A stretch of 64,000 nt of DNA from assembly GCF_018437505.1 (NCBI RefSeq), contig NZ_CP072467.1, forward strand, positions 2,852,001 to 2,916,000, written 5' to 3'. Shown in pieces: positions 24,979 through 35,170 of this stretch; within the stretch, counting starts at the first letter, position 1, and each line of letters begins with the position of its first letter. The stretch is from Spiractinospora alimapuensis. Its GTDB lineage: Bacteria; Actinomycetota; Actinomycetes; Streptosporangiales; Streptosporangiaceae. Position numbers and translations under genes: made by a program. The notes beneath the pieces are model-generated. The model was not told the origin of the DNA. It made no database searches and saw nothing but the letters and a program-made list of their open reading frames with translations.

Positions 24979-25521
24979 CTACGTGTCGTCGGGCAGGAGG
25001 ATCGTGGTCATCATGAGGCGCCGGTGGGTGCCGGAGTCCGTCTCGTCTGGTGCTCGCAGGTAGGGCGTGAGGAGGTCGGCGAATCCCCGCTGGATGCGCT
25101 CCAGGTCCTCGTCGGTCACGTAGAGCGCGGCCTGGTTGTAGTTGACGTGATCGGCTAGGACGTCAATCGACTCACGGGCCAGGTACGCCTCGAAGTCGGA
25201 GCTGAGGCCGGCCAACAGCAGGTGGAAGGCGTCGCGGTGCTCTTCGCGGGACATCGCCGCCGCCCCTGACTCACCGACGGCCTGACGCGTCTGATCAAGC
25301 CGGTAGGTCCGTTCCACCGCGCCACGAACCCGGCGTTCCGACACGATCTCCAGGACCCCAGCGTCGGCGAGAACACCGACGTGCCGGTAGAGCGTCGTCA
25401 CCGGGACGTCATCGATCAATCCTCGAAGCTGCGTGGTGGTCAACTCCCGACCGGAGAACGTCCGGACGATACGCCAACGCACAGGATGCAGCAGAACGTC
25501 AGCCAAGGACTTCTCGCTCAT
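24979..25521 (-). CDS. ArsR-type helix-turn-helix regulator
   Basis: 180 residues. A winged helix lies at about residues 5-75 (LADVLLHPVRWRIVRTFSGRELTTTQLRGLIDDVPVTTLYRHVGVLADAGVLEIV), followed by a helical C-terminal half. This is the HTH_20/ArsR-like type that pairs with ABC exporters. It is divergent from the ABC gene pair at 25734-27274 across 212 bp, which includes an A+T-rich patch with ATTCC/GGAAT arms (25657-25673). Control of the transporter is likely. The metal-binding Cys pairs of classic ArsR are absent. Confidence 0.88.
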   Translation of the reverse strand: MSEKSLADVLLHPVRWRIVRTFSGRELTTTQLRGLIDDVPVTTLYRHVGVLADAGVLEIVSERRVRGAVERTYRLDQTRQAVGESGAAAMSREEHRDAFHLLLAGLSSDFEAYLARESIDVLADHVNYNQAALYVTDEDLERIQRGFADLLTPYLRAPDETDSGTHRRLMMTTILLPDDT

Positions 25522-25733
25522 GTGCTCTCCGTCGGATCCATCCTGGGAAACATTACCGTTCCGGCGGGCCCAGCTCGTGTTCCGATTCGCCCGCCATCCA
25601 CCTGGTGTGGCCGCGTGACACGATGACCGGCCCCCTTCATTTCCATCATTGGTAATATTCCAATACTAGGAATTGATCAGCGGGAACGGAAGGGGAGTCG
25701 CATGCGGCAGGTCCACACCACGGGGAGCACCCC

Positions 25734-26483
25734 GTGACCCCCCGGAGGGCGCCGATAATCGAGGTCAGCGGACTCAGCAAGCGTTTTGGAGACGTCAAGG
25801 CCGTCGACGGGCTGTCCTTCGACGTACGTCCTGGTGCGGTGACGGGCTTCCTGGGGCCGAACGGATCGGGAAAATCCACGACGATGCGGATGATCCTTGG
25901 CCTGGTCAAACCCGATACGGGTACGGCGACGATCGGTACGCGGCCCTACGCCACGCTTCCGTCCCCCACCCGGACTGTCGGAGCGGTGCTCGACACTGCG
26001 CGCGCCCACCCGGCGATGACCTGCGCCGATCACCTTCGCCTCTATGCCCGCTTTGGCGGGCACCCACCAACAGCGGTCGACCGGGCCGCCGGCCTCACTG
26101 GGGTGGACTCATTCGCCGACCGACGCACGCGCGCGCTCTCGACGGGCATGCGTCAACGCCTCGCGCTGGCGACAGCGCTGCTCGGCGACCCCGACGTGCT
26201 GCTGTTGGACGAACCCGCCAACGGACTCGACCCCCAGGGACTCGCGTGGATGCGCGGCTTCCTGACCTCCCTCGCGGCCGAAGGCCGAACGGTATTGGTC
26301 TCCAGCCACGTCCTCTCAGAGCTCGAACAGGTGATTGACCAGGTCGTCATTATCGCGGCCGGTCGGCTGGTGACCGCCGGGCCTCTGTCCGACGTGCTGG
26401 CATCGACCAGTACCGACGACGGACCCGCCACCTCCCTGGAGCAGGTGTTCCTCGCCCTGACAACGAAAGACACCGCCTCATGA
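25734..26483 (+). CDS. ABC transporter ATP-binding protein (drug-export type)
   Basis: 249 residues. Walker A is GPNGSGKST, the signature is STGMRQRLALATAL and Walker B LLLDEPANGLDP, followed by the H-loop in SSHVLSELE. The layout matches the DrrA/CcmA-like ATPases of ABC-2 exporters. The GTG start overlaps nothing upstream; the 3' end overlaps the permease ATG by 4 nt. The divergent ArsR-type gene is the probable regulator. The exported compound is unknown. Confidence 0.92.
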   Translation: MTPRRAPIIEVSGLSKRFGDVKAVDGLSFDVRPGAVTGFLGPNGSGKSTTMRMILGLVKPDTGTATIGTRPYATLPSPTRTVGAVLDTARAHPAMTCADHLRLYARFGGHPPTAVDRAAGLTGVDSFADRRTRALSTGMRQRLALATALLGDPDVLLLDEPANGLDPQGLAWMRGFLTSLAAEGRTVLVSSHVLSELEQVIDQVVIIAAGRLVTAGPLSDVLASTSTDDGPATSLEQVFLALTTKDTAS

Positions 26484-27274
26484 CCCATCTCCTGCGCGCC
26501 GAACTCTTCCGCATCCGAACGACGCGTCTCTGGCTCTGGGCCCTCCTCGCCGCTGTCGTGTTCGGCGGCTGCTTCACCGCATTGTTCACGTTCGTCGGGC
26601 CGGAGAACTTCGATCCACCCATGCCGCCCCTGTCCACCGCCGAGGGCGTGCGCGCCATGCTCGGCCTGGGCACGGTGACGCTCTTCGTTCCCACGCTGAT
26701 CGGGACGGTCGCGGTCACCAACGAATACCAGCACCACACCATCAGCCACACCTATCTCGCCGTACCCCGGCGCGGCCGCGTACTCACGGCGAAACTCCTC
26801 GCGTTCTCGCTCGTGGGCGTCGGATACGCGCTCGTCGCCACCGGACTGATCCTGGCCAGCCTGTACGGCGCCACCGTCACGACCGGAACCCAACTCGGAG
26901 CATCGTTCGGCGACGTTCTCATCGTCCTCGGCGCCAACGCCGCCGCGATGGTCGCCTACACGCTCATCGGTGCCGGAATCGGCGCGCTGGTTCGCAACCA
27001 GATCTTCGCCGTGGTCGGGGTAATCGCCTACTTCACTCTCTTCGAGGTCCTTCTCCTCATGGTCCCGGGGCTCAACGCCGTCTATCCCTTCCTGCCCGGC
27101 GGGGCAAGCGCCGCGCTCACCGACTTCAGCTACCTCACTGACACGATGTACGTCGAGACCGGCGTCGCCACGTCGCTGCTGTCCCCCGCGGGCGGTTTCG
27201 CGGTCCTCTTGGCCTATGCCGTTGTCGCCGGTGTCGTCGCGACGGCCACGTCCCTACGGCGGGACGTGTCGTAA
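26480..27274 (+). CDS. ABC-2 type permease
   Basis: 264 residues with six hydrophobic segments, starting at the N-terminal helix after LLRAELFRIRTTRLWLWALLA. The order is typical of ABC-2 permeases: a large loop after TM1, TM pairs, and a final TM near the C-terminus. It forms the membrane half of the exporter with the ATPase it overlaps (ATGA). It converges on the response-regulator gene at 27428; I see no clear terminator hairpin in the 153 bp between. Confidence 0.9.
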   Translation: MTHLLRAELFRIRTTRLWLWALLAAVVFGGCFTALFTFVGPENFDPPMPPLSTAEGVRAMLGLGTVTLFVPTLIGTVAVTNEYQHHTISHTYLAVPRRGRVLTAKLLAFSLVGVGYALVATGLILASLYGATVTTGTQLGASFGDVLIVLGANAAAMVAYTLIGAGIGALVRNQIFAVVGVIAYFTLFEVLLLMVPGLNAVYPFLPGGASAALTDFSYLTDTMYVETGVATSLLSPAGGFAVLLAYAVVAGVVATATSLRRDVS

Positions 27275-27427
27275 GGCGTTCGGTGTGCAACGGCGGTGCT
27301 CCTACAGGGAGGGCGATGTCCCGTCACCGCGCCCGTTGGCATCGAGCCGCGCCACGCCCGGATCCAGAGCGAAGCAGGTGGCGTGGGGACGCTAGAGTTC
27401 ACGTCCCCAACGCCGTCAGTCCGCGCG

Positions 27428-28087
27428 TCAGGGTGTGGCCACTCCCTGCTGGTAGGCCCAGACCACGGTCTGCAGCCGGTCCCTGGCGCCGATCTTGGTC
27501 ATGGCGCGGCCCAGGTGGGACTTCACCGTCGTGGTCTCGATGTGCAGCGCGCCGGCGATCTCGCCGTTGGACATGCCCTGGGCGAGGAGACGGACGATGT
27601 CGGTCTCCCGGGCGGTCAGCCCCCCGGGGTCCTCGCCGCCGCGGGGGCGGGGCGGGCGCCGGCGGGCGAACTCGTGGATCACGCGCCGGGTCACGGTCTG
27701 GTCCACGAGGCCGTAGCCGTTGGCGAGACGGCGGATGGCGTCGGCGAGGTCGTCGGGTTCGGTGTCTTTCAGGACGAACCCGCTGGCGCCGGCCTCGAGC
27801 GCGCCGAACACGTACTCGTCGAGGTCGAACGTGGTCACCACCAACACGGCCGGCGCCGTGCCCGTCGCCCCCTCGACGATCTGGCGGGTCGCGGTCAGAC
27901 CGTCGCCGCCGGGCATCCGCACGTCCATACAGACCACGTCCGGTCGCAGGGTACGGACGAGCTCGACCGCCCCCGGACCGTCACCGCACTCCCCCACCAC
28001 CTCGATGTCACTGGTCAGGTTGAGGATGACCCGGAAACCGGCCCGCACCACGGCTTGGTCATCCACGAGCAGGACTCGAATCATCAC
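27428..28087 (-). CDS. NarL-family response regulator
   Basis: 219 residues. The receiver domain has the acidic pocket (LLVDDQAVV), the phosphoacceptor Asp in VVCMDVRMPGGDG, and the conserved Lys in GFVLKDTEPDD. The LuxR-type helix-turn-helix covers about residues 155-215 (LTARETDIVRLLAQGMSNGEIAGALHIETTTVKSHL). It overlaps the sensor kinase stop by 4 nt. Together they form a two-component system, perhaps controlling the membrane serine hydrolase encoded just upstream on the same strand. Confidence 0.95.
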   Translation of the reverse strand: MMIRVLLVDDQAVVRAGFRVILNLTSDIEVVGECGDGPGAVELVRTLRPDVVCMDVRMPGGDGLTATRQIVEGATGTAPAVLVVTTFDLDEYVFGALEAGASGFVLKDTEPDDLADAIRRLANGYGLVDQTVTRRVIHEFARRRPPRPRGGEDPGGLTARETDIVRLLAQGMSNGEIAGALHIETTTVKSHLGRAMTKIGARDRLQTVVWAYQQGVATP

Positions 28088-29541
28088 GCACTTCCCGTCT
28101 CGGCGTCACTCGATCGACCACCCGACACCTCCCGGCTGACCGGGAGCGTCAACGTCACGTTCCAGCCGCCGGCGGCGGTGCGACCGGCCCGCAGAACGGC
28201 ACCGACCAGTTGGGCCCGCTCATGCATCCCGACCAGGCCGAGGCCGCGCGGTGTCCCCGCGGATTCGGCATGCTCGAGAGCGAGATCCCGTCCAGGCTGG
28301 TTCTCCACCTCCAGCACGACCTCGGACTCCGCGAACCGCAACGCCACCCGCACCGCGGCTCCCGCCGCGTGCTCGCGGGCGTTGGCCAGAGCCTCCTGCG
28401 TGACCCGGTAGAACGTGACCCCGGCGATGGGCGAGAGAGGGTAGCTCCGGCCTTCGCGTTCGAACTCGATCGTCGCGCCGAGAGCACGCTCGGTCTCCAG
28501 CAGTCGGTCGATCGCCGTCAGGTCGGGAATGGGGGTGCCGCCGGTCCCCGGTTCTCCGTCGTGGCCGAGCGAATCCCCCGAGGGCAGGGGGCGCTCCCCG
28601 GGCTCACGCAACGCCCCCACCACGAGGCGCAGCCCATCGAGCGTCTCCTTGCCCTGGGACCGGACCCAGCTCGTGGCCTCGCGCGCCGCCTCCTCGTCGC
28701 GGCCGATGAGCCGCTCCGCGGCGGCCGCCTGCACCACCATCCCGGACAGGTGGTGTGCCGCGATGTCGTGCAGCTCGCGCGCCATGCGCGATCGCTCGGC
28801 GCGGACCGCCCCCTCGGCCCGCTCCCGCTGTGCCCGCACCGCCTCCTCGGCGTTCACACGCACGAGTTCGGTGTAGCGGCGCCGCATCGCGACGTAGGTT
28901 CCGGTCAGGGCCGCCACGACGTAGCTGAAGGCAAGCGAGAGGATCGGCCCCGAACCCACCATCACCGAGTCGTCGACCAAAGACAGGGTGGCCGGGGAGG
29001 CCCACGGCTGGGCGGCGGGACTCGCCTGGGCCGCGGTGGCGAAGACGATCCCGACGCTCTGCACGGTGACGACCGCGCCGATGATCCACAGCAGTCGCGG
29101 GACGGGAAGCCGCACTCCACAGGTGTAGGCCGCGATGAGTGGCGCGGGAGTCAGAAAGGAGACGTCCGAGGGCATCAGCGCACTGATCACCAACTGGGCG
29201 AGGGACACCACGAGCAGGCAGGCCAGCACGTTCACACGACGAACACACAGCACGAGGCCCTGGGCCACCATGAGGGCGGCGAGGGCGGCCGTCCCTCCCG
29301 ACGACAGCGTGACCTCCTCCGCCTGACCCATCGTGACGAGCATCCCTTGGAGCAGCGCCACGGACGCCAGTGCGGCGATCACGGCCAGGAGGCAGTCCCG
29401 GGCGAAGGCTCCCCGCACGCCCAGTCGGTTCAGTGGGTCGTGGAGCCACGCCCCGAAGCTGATGGGGCTCGGTGGGGTCGAGTCGGGCCGTTCGTGGGTC
29501 GACTGGGCCATCGTCGTTCCCGGATGTCGGTCGTCGGTCAT
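28084..29541 (-). CDS. Sensor histidine kinase, HisKA_3 type
   Basis: 485 residues. Six or so hydrophobic segments in the first 220 residues form a membrane sensor without an evident extracellular domain. The dimerisation helix follows with the phosphoacceptor in MARELHDIAAHH, then an HATPase_c domain (TQEALANAREHA, later GLGLVGMHERA). It phosphorylates the NarL-type regulator it overlaps. The signal is not evident; kinases of this layout often sense the membrane itself. Confidence 0.93.
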   Translation of the reverse strand: MTDDRHPGTTMAQSTHERPDSTPPSPISFGAWLHDPLNRLGVRGAFARDCLLAVIAALASVALLQGMLVTMGQAEEVTLSSGGTAALAALMVAQGLVLCVRRVNVLACLLVVSLAQLVISALMPSDVSFLTPAPLIAAYTCGVRLPVPRLLWIIGAVVTVQSVGIVFATAAQASPAAQPWASPATLSLVDDSVMVGSGPILSLAFSYVVAALTGTYVAMRRRYTELVRVNAEEAVRAQRERAEGAVRAERSRMARELHDIAAHHLSGMVVQAAAAERLIGRDEEAAREATSWVRSQGKETLDGLRLVVGALREPGERPLPSGDSLGHDGEPGTGGTPIPDLTAIDRLLETERALGATIEFEREGRSYPLSPIAGVTFYRVTQEALANAREHAAGAAVRVALRFAESEVVLEVENQPGRDLALEHAESAGTPRGLGLVGMHERAQLVGAVLRAGRTAAGGWNVTLTLPVSREVSGGRSSDAETGSA

Positions 29542-29659
29542 GGGGAGCCACCCGGTCGTCGTGGAGGGACAACAGCATCATGCCGGACGTACGCGGGCGA
29601 ACACGCACAGTCGGCGGGGACGCGTGACCGTCCCCGCCGACGCCCACGCATCCGGCCCG

Positions 29660-31675
29660 TTAGTAGGTCACGCTGGTCGCGACCAGGCTGAAGACGGCGC
29701 TGAACCACGCGCTTCCCACCAGGGCGAGGAAGACCAGCGCGCTTCCCAGGCGCCGCCACCAGCCGGCTCCGTGGCGGAAGTCGTTGAACAGCACCACGGC
29801 CGCGGGGATTGCCCCGAAGAACCCGATCACCTGCAGCACCTGCACCCCGCGCAGGGCGATGTGGGGCACCTCCTGGATGCTCATGACGATGAGGACGGCC
29901 ACGGTCCAGCCGATGAACGCGGCCAGGGCACTAGAGACGCTGACGCGGGTCAGGATCCGGGGGATCCGCCCGGCGCGGCCACGGGTCGGCCAGGACAGGC
30001 GTCGCCGCACGATCGCCCCGATCGGCCAGGACAGGATCGAGATCAGGAACACCGTCACCGAGAAGATCAGAATGGGCAGCGCGATCCCGGAGTCGCGGGC
30101 GTCCGCCGAGGGCAGCAGGGAGAACGCCGACGCGAAGCCGATGGCCTGAACCTCGTCGTTCTCCACCCGCATGGAGAGGATGCGCTGCCCGCCGACCTCG
30201 CGCCACACCCACGGTTCGATCTCCTCGTACTGCGCGGGTCGCCCAGTGGTCGGGTTGGGTTCCACGATGATGGTGCCGTCGTCCTGCGCCATGATCGTGG
30301 TCTGGTCGAGAAGCCCGGCGACGTTGAGGAAGGTGCTGTACATCCCGCGCGAGCTCTCGTACCGGCCTTCGGCGATCGCCGCGTGCTCCTGCGCGGTCGG
30401 CTCGACGTCGGCGTCCAGAGCGCCGGACTCAGGGGGGAAGTACCGATCGGCGAAGCCCAGGGCCACCTCCTCACGCAGTGCCACGCTGGCGATGTCGGTG
30501 TTCCCCCCGCTGTTCACGCTGACGAAGATCCCGGAGCCCGTCTCGGGGTAGATTTGCATCTCGGAGTGGAACAGGTTGGTGTCCCCGCCGTGACCGATGA
30601 TCCGGTGCCCGTTACGGCTTTCGTCGAAGAAGCCGAGGGTCATTTGGGGACCGTTGGCGAGGTTGCCAAGGCCCTCCTCGTCCGCGGCGGGCTGCTGCAT
30701 GAGTTCCAGCGTCTCCGGCTCCAACATGGGCTGGCCGGTCTGCAGCGTCCCCAAATGCGCCTGCATGAACAGCGCCATGTCGGTCGCCGACGCGGAGAGG
30801 GACCCCGCGGGATAGCCGGAGACCACCTCGAACTCGCCGGCGGGCTCCCCGTCGGCGCCGTAGCCCGCGGCCAGACGGGAGTCCAGCTCGTCGGGCAGCG
30901 GCTGGGTGAAGGTGGAGGAGTTCATCCCGATGGGCTCGAGCACGTTCTCCTGCACGTACTCGTCGAAGGGCATGCCGCTGGTGACTTCGACGATGTACCC
31001 GGCGAGGGCGTTGCCGTAGTTGGAGTAGGCGGGCACGGTTCCCGGCTCATACACCTGCGCCGGCGGGTCGGTGACCAGGTGGTCGCGGAGGTCGACTTCC
31101 TCCCCGTCGGACTTCATCGTGTCCCCGAGCCGTTCTTCATACCCGGGGGTGTGGGTCAGCAGGTGCCGCATGGTGAGGTCCTGGTCGAAGGTGCGCTCCA
31201 CCTCGAAGTCCAGGTACTCGTCGATGTCGGTATCCAGGTCGATGTCACCCGACTCCACGAGCTGCATCACCGCGGTCGCGGTGAACAGCTTCGACACCGA
31301 ACCCACGCGGAACACCGTGTCCTCCGGGTCGACGAGCTGCGCTTCCGACTCACCCGACCCGTTGTCGGCGTAGCCGTAGCCGCGCGCCGTGAGGAGTTCG
31401 CCGTTGTGGACCACGGCCACGGTCGCCCCGGCGGTACGGGTCTGCTCCAGCGACGGCGGGATCAGCCCGTCGAGCCAGGCGTTGACGTCCTCTTCGGTGA
31501 GTTCCCCGGTCCCCGACGGCGGGGTGGGGATCGGGGGCGTAGGCGTCAGCGGCTCGGCGGGCGCGCCACAACCGGAGACGGCGAGGATGCTTGCGGCGCC
31601 GAGCACCGCGAACGCGGCCCGCGCGCCGCGCCGGAACCGCCGCGGGGGGTTTTCGTCGGGGGTGGTCACGAACAT
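29660..31675 (-). CDS. Membrane-anchored serine hydrolase (beta-lactamase/DD-peptidase fold)
   Basis: About 670 residues. An N-terminal hydrophobic stretch ends in a lipobox (LAVSGC), giving a lipid-anchored protein. The hydrolase domain has the Ser-x-x-Lys motif SVSK, the Tyr-x-Asn motif YSNYGN and GHGG. A beta-rich region follows, then four hydrophobic segments at the C-terminus. Relatives cut or remodel peptides or esters; the substrate is unknown. Start is uncertain: ATG 31675 or GTG 31669, the latter better spaced from AGGAG. It lies 118 nt before the sensor kinase on the same strand. Confidence 0.88.
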   Translation of the reverse strand: MFVTTPDENPPRRFRRGARAAFAVLGAASILAVSGCGAPAEPLTPTPPIPTPPSGTGELTEEDVNAWLDGLIPPSLEQTRTAGATVAVVHNGELLTARGYGYADNGSGESEAQLVDPEDTVFRVGSVSKLFTATAVMQLVESGDIDLDTDIDEYLDFEVERTFDQDLTMRHLLTHTPGYEERLGDTMKSDGEEVDLRDHLVTDPPAQVYEPGTVPAYSNYGNALAGYIVEVTSGMPFDEYVQENVLEPIGMNSSTFTQPLPDELDSRLAAGYGADGEPAGEFEVVSGYPAGSLSASATDMALFMQAHLGTLQTGQPMLEPETLELMQQPAADEEGLGNLANGPQMTLGFFDESRNGHRIIGHGGDTNLFHSEMQIYPETGSGIFVSVNSGGNTDIASVALREEVALGFADRYFPPESGALDADVEPTAQEHAAIAEGRYESSRGMYSTFLNVAGLLDQTTIMAQDDGTIIVEPNPTTGRPAQYEEIEPWVWREVGGQRILSMRVENDEVQAIGFASAFSLLPSADARDSGIALPILIFSVTVFLISILSWPIGAIVRRRLSWPTRGRAGRIPRILTRVSVSSALAAFIGWTVAVLIVMSIQEVPHIALRGVQVLQVIGFFGAIPAAVVLFNDFRHGAGWWRRLGSALVFLALVGSAWFSAVFSLVATSVTY

Positions 31676-31894
31676 ACTCCTGGTCCTTGCGCGCACCGGG
31701 CGTCCGGACCTCGTCCGCATGCCGCACCCGATGCCTCCACCGCCAGTGTGCTGAAAGTGACCATCCGGACACATCGTGCGTTGGTAGCCACTTCGCCTGC
31801 GACCTTCGTAGGAGACGGACCCCTACCCCCGACCACAACGCGACCCTGACCAGCCCAAGGGAAGCCCGGCCTCGGGGCTCCCCTTGGGCGGGCG

Positions 31895-33808
31895 TCACGA
31901 CGGGGTGATTCCGGTGTAGGCGGTCGCCTGGATGGTGAAGAGTTCGCGGTAGTGGCCGTCGGGGATGGCCATGAGTTCTTGGTGGGTGCCCTGTTCGATC
32001 ACCTTGCCCTTGCTGAGGACGTAGATCCGGTCGGCCATCTGGACCGAGGCGAGGCGGTGGGTGATCAACAGAACCGTGGCGCCGGCCGCGGCGGCGTGGA
32101 GGGTGTCGAAGAGGCGGCGTTCGGCCTTGGCGTCGAGGGCGGCGGTGGGCTCGTCGGCGATGACCAGGTCGGCGTGGCGGTAGAGGCCGCGGGCGGCGGC
32201 CATGCGTTGTTTCTGGCCGCCGGAAAGGTCCGCGCCATCCACGAACCGCTTGTCAAGCAGCGTGTCCAGCCCGTACTTGAGTTCCGCGACGACCTCGTCG
32301 GCGCCGCTCCGCTGGAGGGCGCTCTGGAGGCGTTCACGGTCGGTCTCGTCGTCGGACATGAGGACGTTGCGCAGGGCCGACAGCGGCCACTGCGTGTAGT
32401 CCTGACTGACGAGGCCGATCCGTGCCCGCAGCAGGTCCGGGTCGAGCGTCGCGGTGTCCTCGGAGTTCCAGTACAACGCGCCCCCCTGCGGGGTGTACAG
32501 GGCCGCGATCAGGCGGGCGAGGGTGGTCTTGCCCGACCCGTTCTCGCCCACGAGCGCCACCACCTCGCCCGCGTGGATGTCGATGTCGACGCCGCACAGC
32601 GCGGGCTCGTCCTCCCCCGGGTAGGAGAACACCAGGTCGCGCGCGCTCAACGTCACCAGTGGGCCCGAGAGTTCGCGGCTGGCCGGACGGGGCAGATGGG
32701 CGCGGGCGCTCGCGGAGAACTCCTCGACGTCACTGGCGTAGAGACTGGACTCGTAGCAGCTGTTCGCCGCGTACAGGGTCTGGTTGAGCGCGGCCTGGCC
32801 CTGGCGGATGGCGAGTACCGCGGTCCCCGCGATCGCCAACGGCATATGCCCGCCGATCAGCAGCGCGCCCAAGGTGACGTAGGCCCCGAGCGTGGCGACG
32901 CCGCTCCCCGCCTCACCGCCGAGTCGGATCAGTGTCTGGCGTCGGGCGACGACGAGCATGACGCCTCGGACGTGGTCGGCGACGCTGGTGTACTCGCGCT
33001 GGAGCAGGGAGCGCATGCCGTAGGCGCGCAGCTCCGCGGCGGAGAACCGCTCGGCCAGGAGGCCCCCGATGATGTGCTGGTGCCGCCGGGTCGTGGTCAT
33101 CTGTCGGATCCGGGTGTAACGCAGCCGGGCGGCCTTCGCCGCGGCCCATCCGACGGGGATGACGGTGAGGATCAGCAACGCGAGCAGCAGCGGGTGGAGT
33201 ACGGTCAACACGCCGGCGACCGCCAGCATCCCGACCATCCCGGTGAGGACGTCAACCCCCGCGTTGATCATGCGGGAGACCTCGTAGATCCCTCGGTCCC
33301 GGGCCCGCGCCATCTGGTCGTTGAACTCGGAGTCGTCGAACGCCTCGAGTTTGATGCGGGAGGTGAGGTCGAACAGGGCCAGTTCCGCGACCCGTTCCAC
33401 CTGCGGGTCCAGGCGGGCCTGGGCCCAGCCGGCGGCGGCCTGCAGCAGGATCTGCGCCGCGACCGCCCCGGCGACCAGCATCAACGACGGAAGCGCTGCC
33501 CACACGCGTTCGGGCGTCGGACCCTCGGCGAACAGGGCCTCCAGAACCCCGGCGACCGACACCAAGGCGAACGCCGTGAACACTCCCGCGGCCACGTTGA
33601 ACCCGACCGTGGCGACCGTGTCCCGGGGGCTCGCCCGCCACGCCCACCGCGCCCCCAGGCCGAGGAGACCGGGCATCCGCGTGAGCACGGTCAGGAATCC
33701 GGCGGACTCCAGCTCCGCCAGGAACGGAAAGTACCGGTTGGCCCGCACCTGTGGGTGGTCGGGGGTGGGGGTCGGGTGGGGCGTGCGACGCCTGCGCCAC
33801 GGACGCAT
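31895..33808 (-). CDS. ABC transporter, fused permease-ATPase
   Basis: 637 residues. The N-terminal half is an exporter membrane domain with about six TM segments. The C-terminal half is the ATPase: Walker A GENGSGKTT, signature LSGGQKQRM, Walker B LVIADEPTAALD and the H-loop ITHRL. The single polypeptide would work as a homodimer. Related actinobacterial half-transporters export peptides or lipids. The ATG at 33808 has GAGGAG 5 nt upstream. There is no linked peptide precursor or modification gene, so the cargo is unknown. Confidence 0.92.
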   Translation of the reverse strand: MRPWRRRRTPHPTPTPDHPQVRANRYFPFLAELESAGFLTVLTRMPGLLGLGARWAWRASPRDTVATVGFNVAAGVFTAFALVSVAGVLEALFAEGPTPERVWAALPSLMLVAGAVAAQILLQAAAGWAQARLDPQVERVAELALFDLTSRIKLEAFDDSEFNDQMARARDRGIYEVSRMINAGVDVLTGMVGMLAVAGVLTVLHPLLLALLILTVIPVGWAAAKAARLRYTRIRQMTTTRRHQHIIGGLLAERFSAAELRAYGMRSLLQREYTSVADHVRGVMLVVARRQTLIRLGGEAGSGVATLGAYVTLGALLIGGHMPLAIAGTAVLAIRQGQAALNQTLYAANSCYESSLYASDVEEFSASARAHLPRPASRELSGPLVTLSARDLVFSYPGEDEPALCGVDIDIHAGEVVALVGENGSGKTTLARLIAALYTPQGGALYWNSEDTATLDPDLLRARIGLVSQDYTQWPLSALRNVLMSDDETDRERLQSALQRSGADEVVAELKYGLDTLLDKRFVDGADLSGGQKQRMAAARGLYRHADLVIADEPTAALDAKAERRLFDTLHAAAAGATVLLITHRLASVQMADRIYVLSKGKVIEQGTHQELMAIPDGHYRELFTIQATAYTGITPS

Positions 33809-34151
33809 CACAACTCCTCGGAGTGGGGGATCGGACTGTCGCGCGGCGGAACGCCCTCAAAGTCGCCCACCGCTCCATCACCTCCTCCCCGGTGGGGACG
33901 TCAACGTCGCCGTCGCCCTCGTTGTGGCCGCGTCGTCACCGCATATCGGCACGGCCGTACCCCATGCGACGACCACGAAATGCCGCACGGAATGGCGACA
34001 CCGCCACCACCTGAATTGATCTTGGGCGTTCCATAATGGACGGTCGTATCGATCGGAAACATCGGCGTTTGATGATCAATATCTGGTGACACCGCGAACG
34101 GGAGCGCCTAGGGTTTCCCCCGACGTCGGCCCGAACTCCAAGGATCCCCCC
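33809..34151. other. Divergent promoter region, no gene seen
   Basis: This 343-bp region separates the ABC exporter from the second methyltransferase. The right third is A+T-rich and includes the palindrome TTGATGATCAA (34069-34079), a possible regulatory site. No ribosome site with credible coding sequence was found. Confidence 0.45.
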
Positions 34152-35042
34152 ATGGCGAACCCCAACGACTTCATGAAAGGCGTTTCGTCCAACGCGGACT
34201 TCTCCGCCTTTCCACCGGACATCACCACCGACCGACCCACCATCGCGCGCAGTTATGGATATCTGCTCGGCGGTAAGGACAATTTCGAGATCGACCGAGC
34301 GACCTCCCTGAAGGGCCTGGAGGTGTTTCCCGAGTCCCTGGACATCGCGCGGGAGAACCGACTGTTCCTCTATCGGGCCGTGCGTTTCCTCGCCGAGGAG
34401 GCGGGAATTGACCAGTTCCTGGATCTGGGGTCGGGCCTGCCCGCGGAGAACAACGTGCACCAGGTTGCGCAGGCGACGAACCCCAACGCGCGTGTCGTGT
34501 ACGTGGACATCGACCCGATAGTGCTCGCGCACGGCCGGGCGCTGCTCGCGGAGAACGCCAACACCACGATCATCACCGCCGACATCACCGATCCGGACTC
34601 CGTCATCGGACACGAGGAGACCACTCGTCTCATCGACTTCGACCGGCCCGTGGCGGTGTTGCTCTTTTCCATCCCGCACTGCGTTCCCGACGACGACGCC
34701 GCCGAACGCACCATCCGCGCCCCCATGGCGCGGGCGGCACCCGGCAGTTATCTCGCGATTTCCCATGTGGTCTCCGACGACCCGGCCATCGCCGCGGCCG
34801 GCACGGACACCGCGACCAGGCTCGGCGTTCCGTGGAAGACGCGAACCCCCGGCGACGTGGAGCCGTGGCTGCGCGACCTGGAGGCCATACCCCCCGGACT
34901 CGGCGACATCGGCGCCTGGCGCCCGGACCCCGACCAGCCGCCCCTCGCCCCGGTCGCCGAGCCGCTCCGCAGGTTCGTGGGCGCGCAGGACCCGACCGCC
35001 AAGCGCGCCTACGAATACGGCGGCGTGCTGCGCAAGCCGTGA
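34152..35042 (+). CDS. SAM-dependent methyltransferase, DUF574 family (second copy)
   Basis: 296 residues, a paralogue of the protein at 4278-5075. The shared marks are ARSYGYLLGGKDNFEIDRA, the SAM loop FLDLGSGLPAENNVHQVAQ and YVDIDPIVLAHGRALL. It differs in a longer N-terminus (about 35 residues) and a C-terminus ending in a Tyr/Gly-rich tail. The ATG at 34152 is chosen because the preceding in-frame 22 codons lack family similarity. No substrate is known. Confidence 0.9.
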   Translation: MANPNDFMKGVSSNADFSAFPPDITTDRPTIARSYGYLLGGKDNFEIDRATSLKGLEVFPESLDIARENRLFLYRAVRFLAEEAGIDQFLDLGSGLPAENNVHQVAQATNPNARVVYVDIDPIVLAHGRALLAENANTTIITADITDPDSVIGHEETTRLIDFDRPVAVLLFSIPHCVPDDDAAERTIRAPMARAAPGSYLAISHVVSDDPAIAAAGTDTATRLGVPWKTRTPGDVEPWLRDLEAIPPGLGDIGAWRPDPDQPPLAPVAEPLRRFVGAQDPTAKRAYEYGGVLRKP

Positions 35043-35170
35043 GGGCTCTCGAAGACGCCCCCACCGCCGCGGGATTCCGTCCCGGCGATCGGCGCGTATC
35101 CCTATCGACATAGGCGGACGGTGACGCCCGGGAGAGCCGTTACGGCGGTGCTCCTCCTACCGTCTGGCGC

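Noticed and set aside
31952-34036. A 694-codon plus-strand frame opposite the ABC exporter
   Set aside because: The opposite strand has complete Walker, signature and membrane features; this frame has none.
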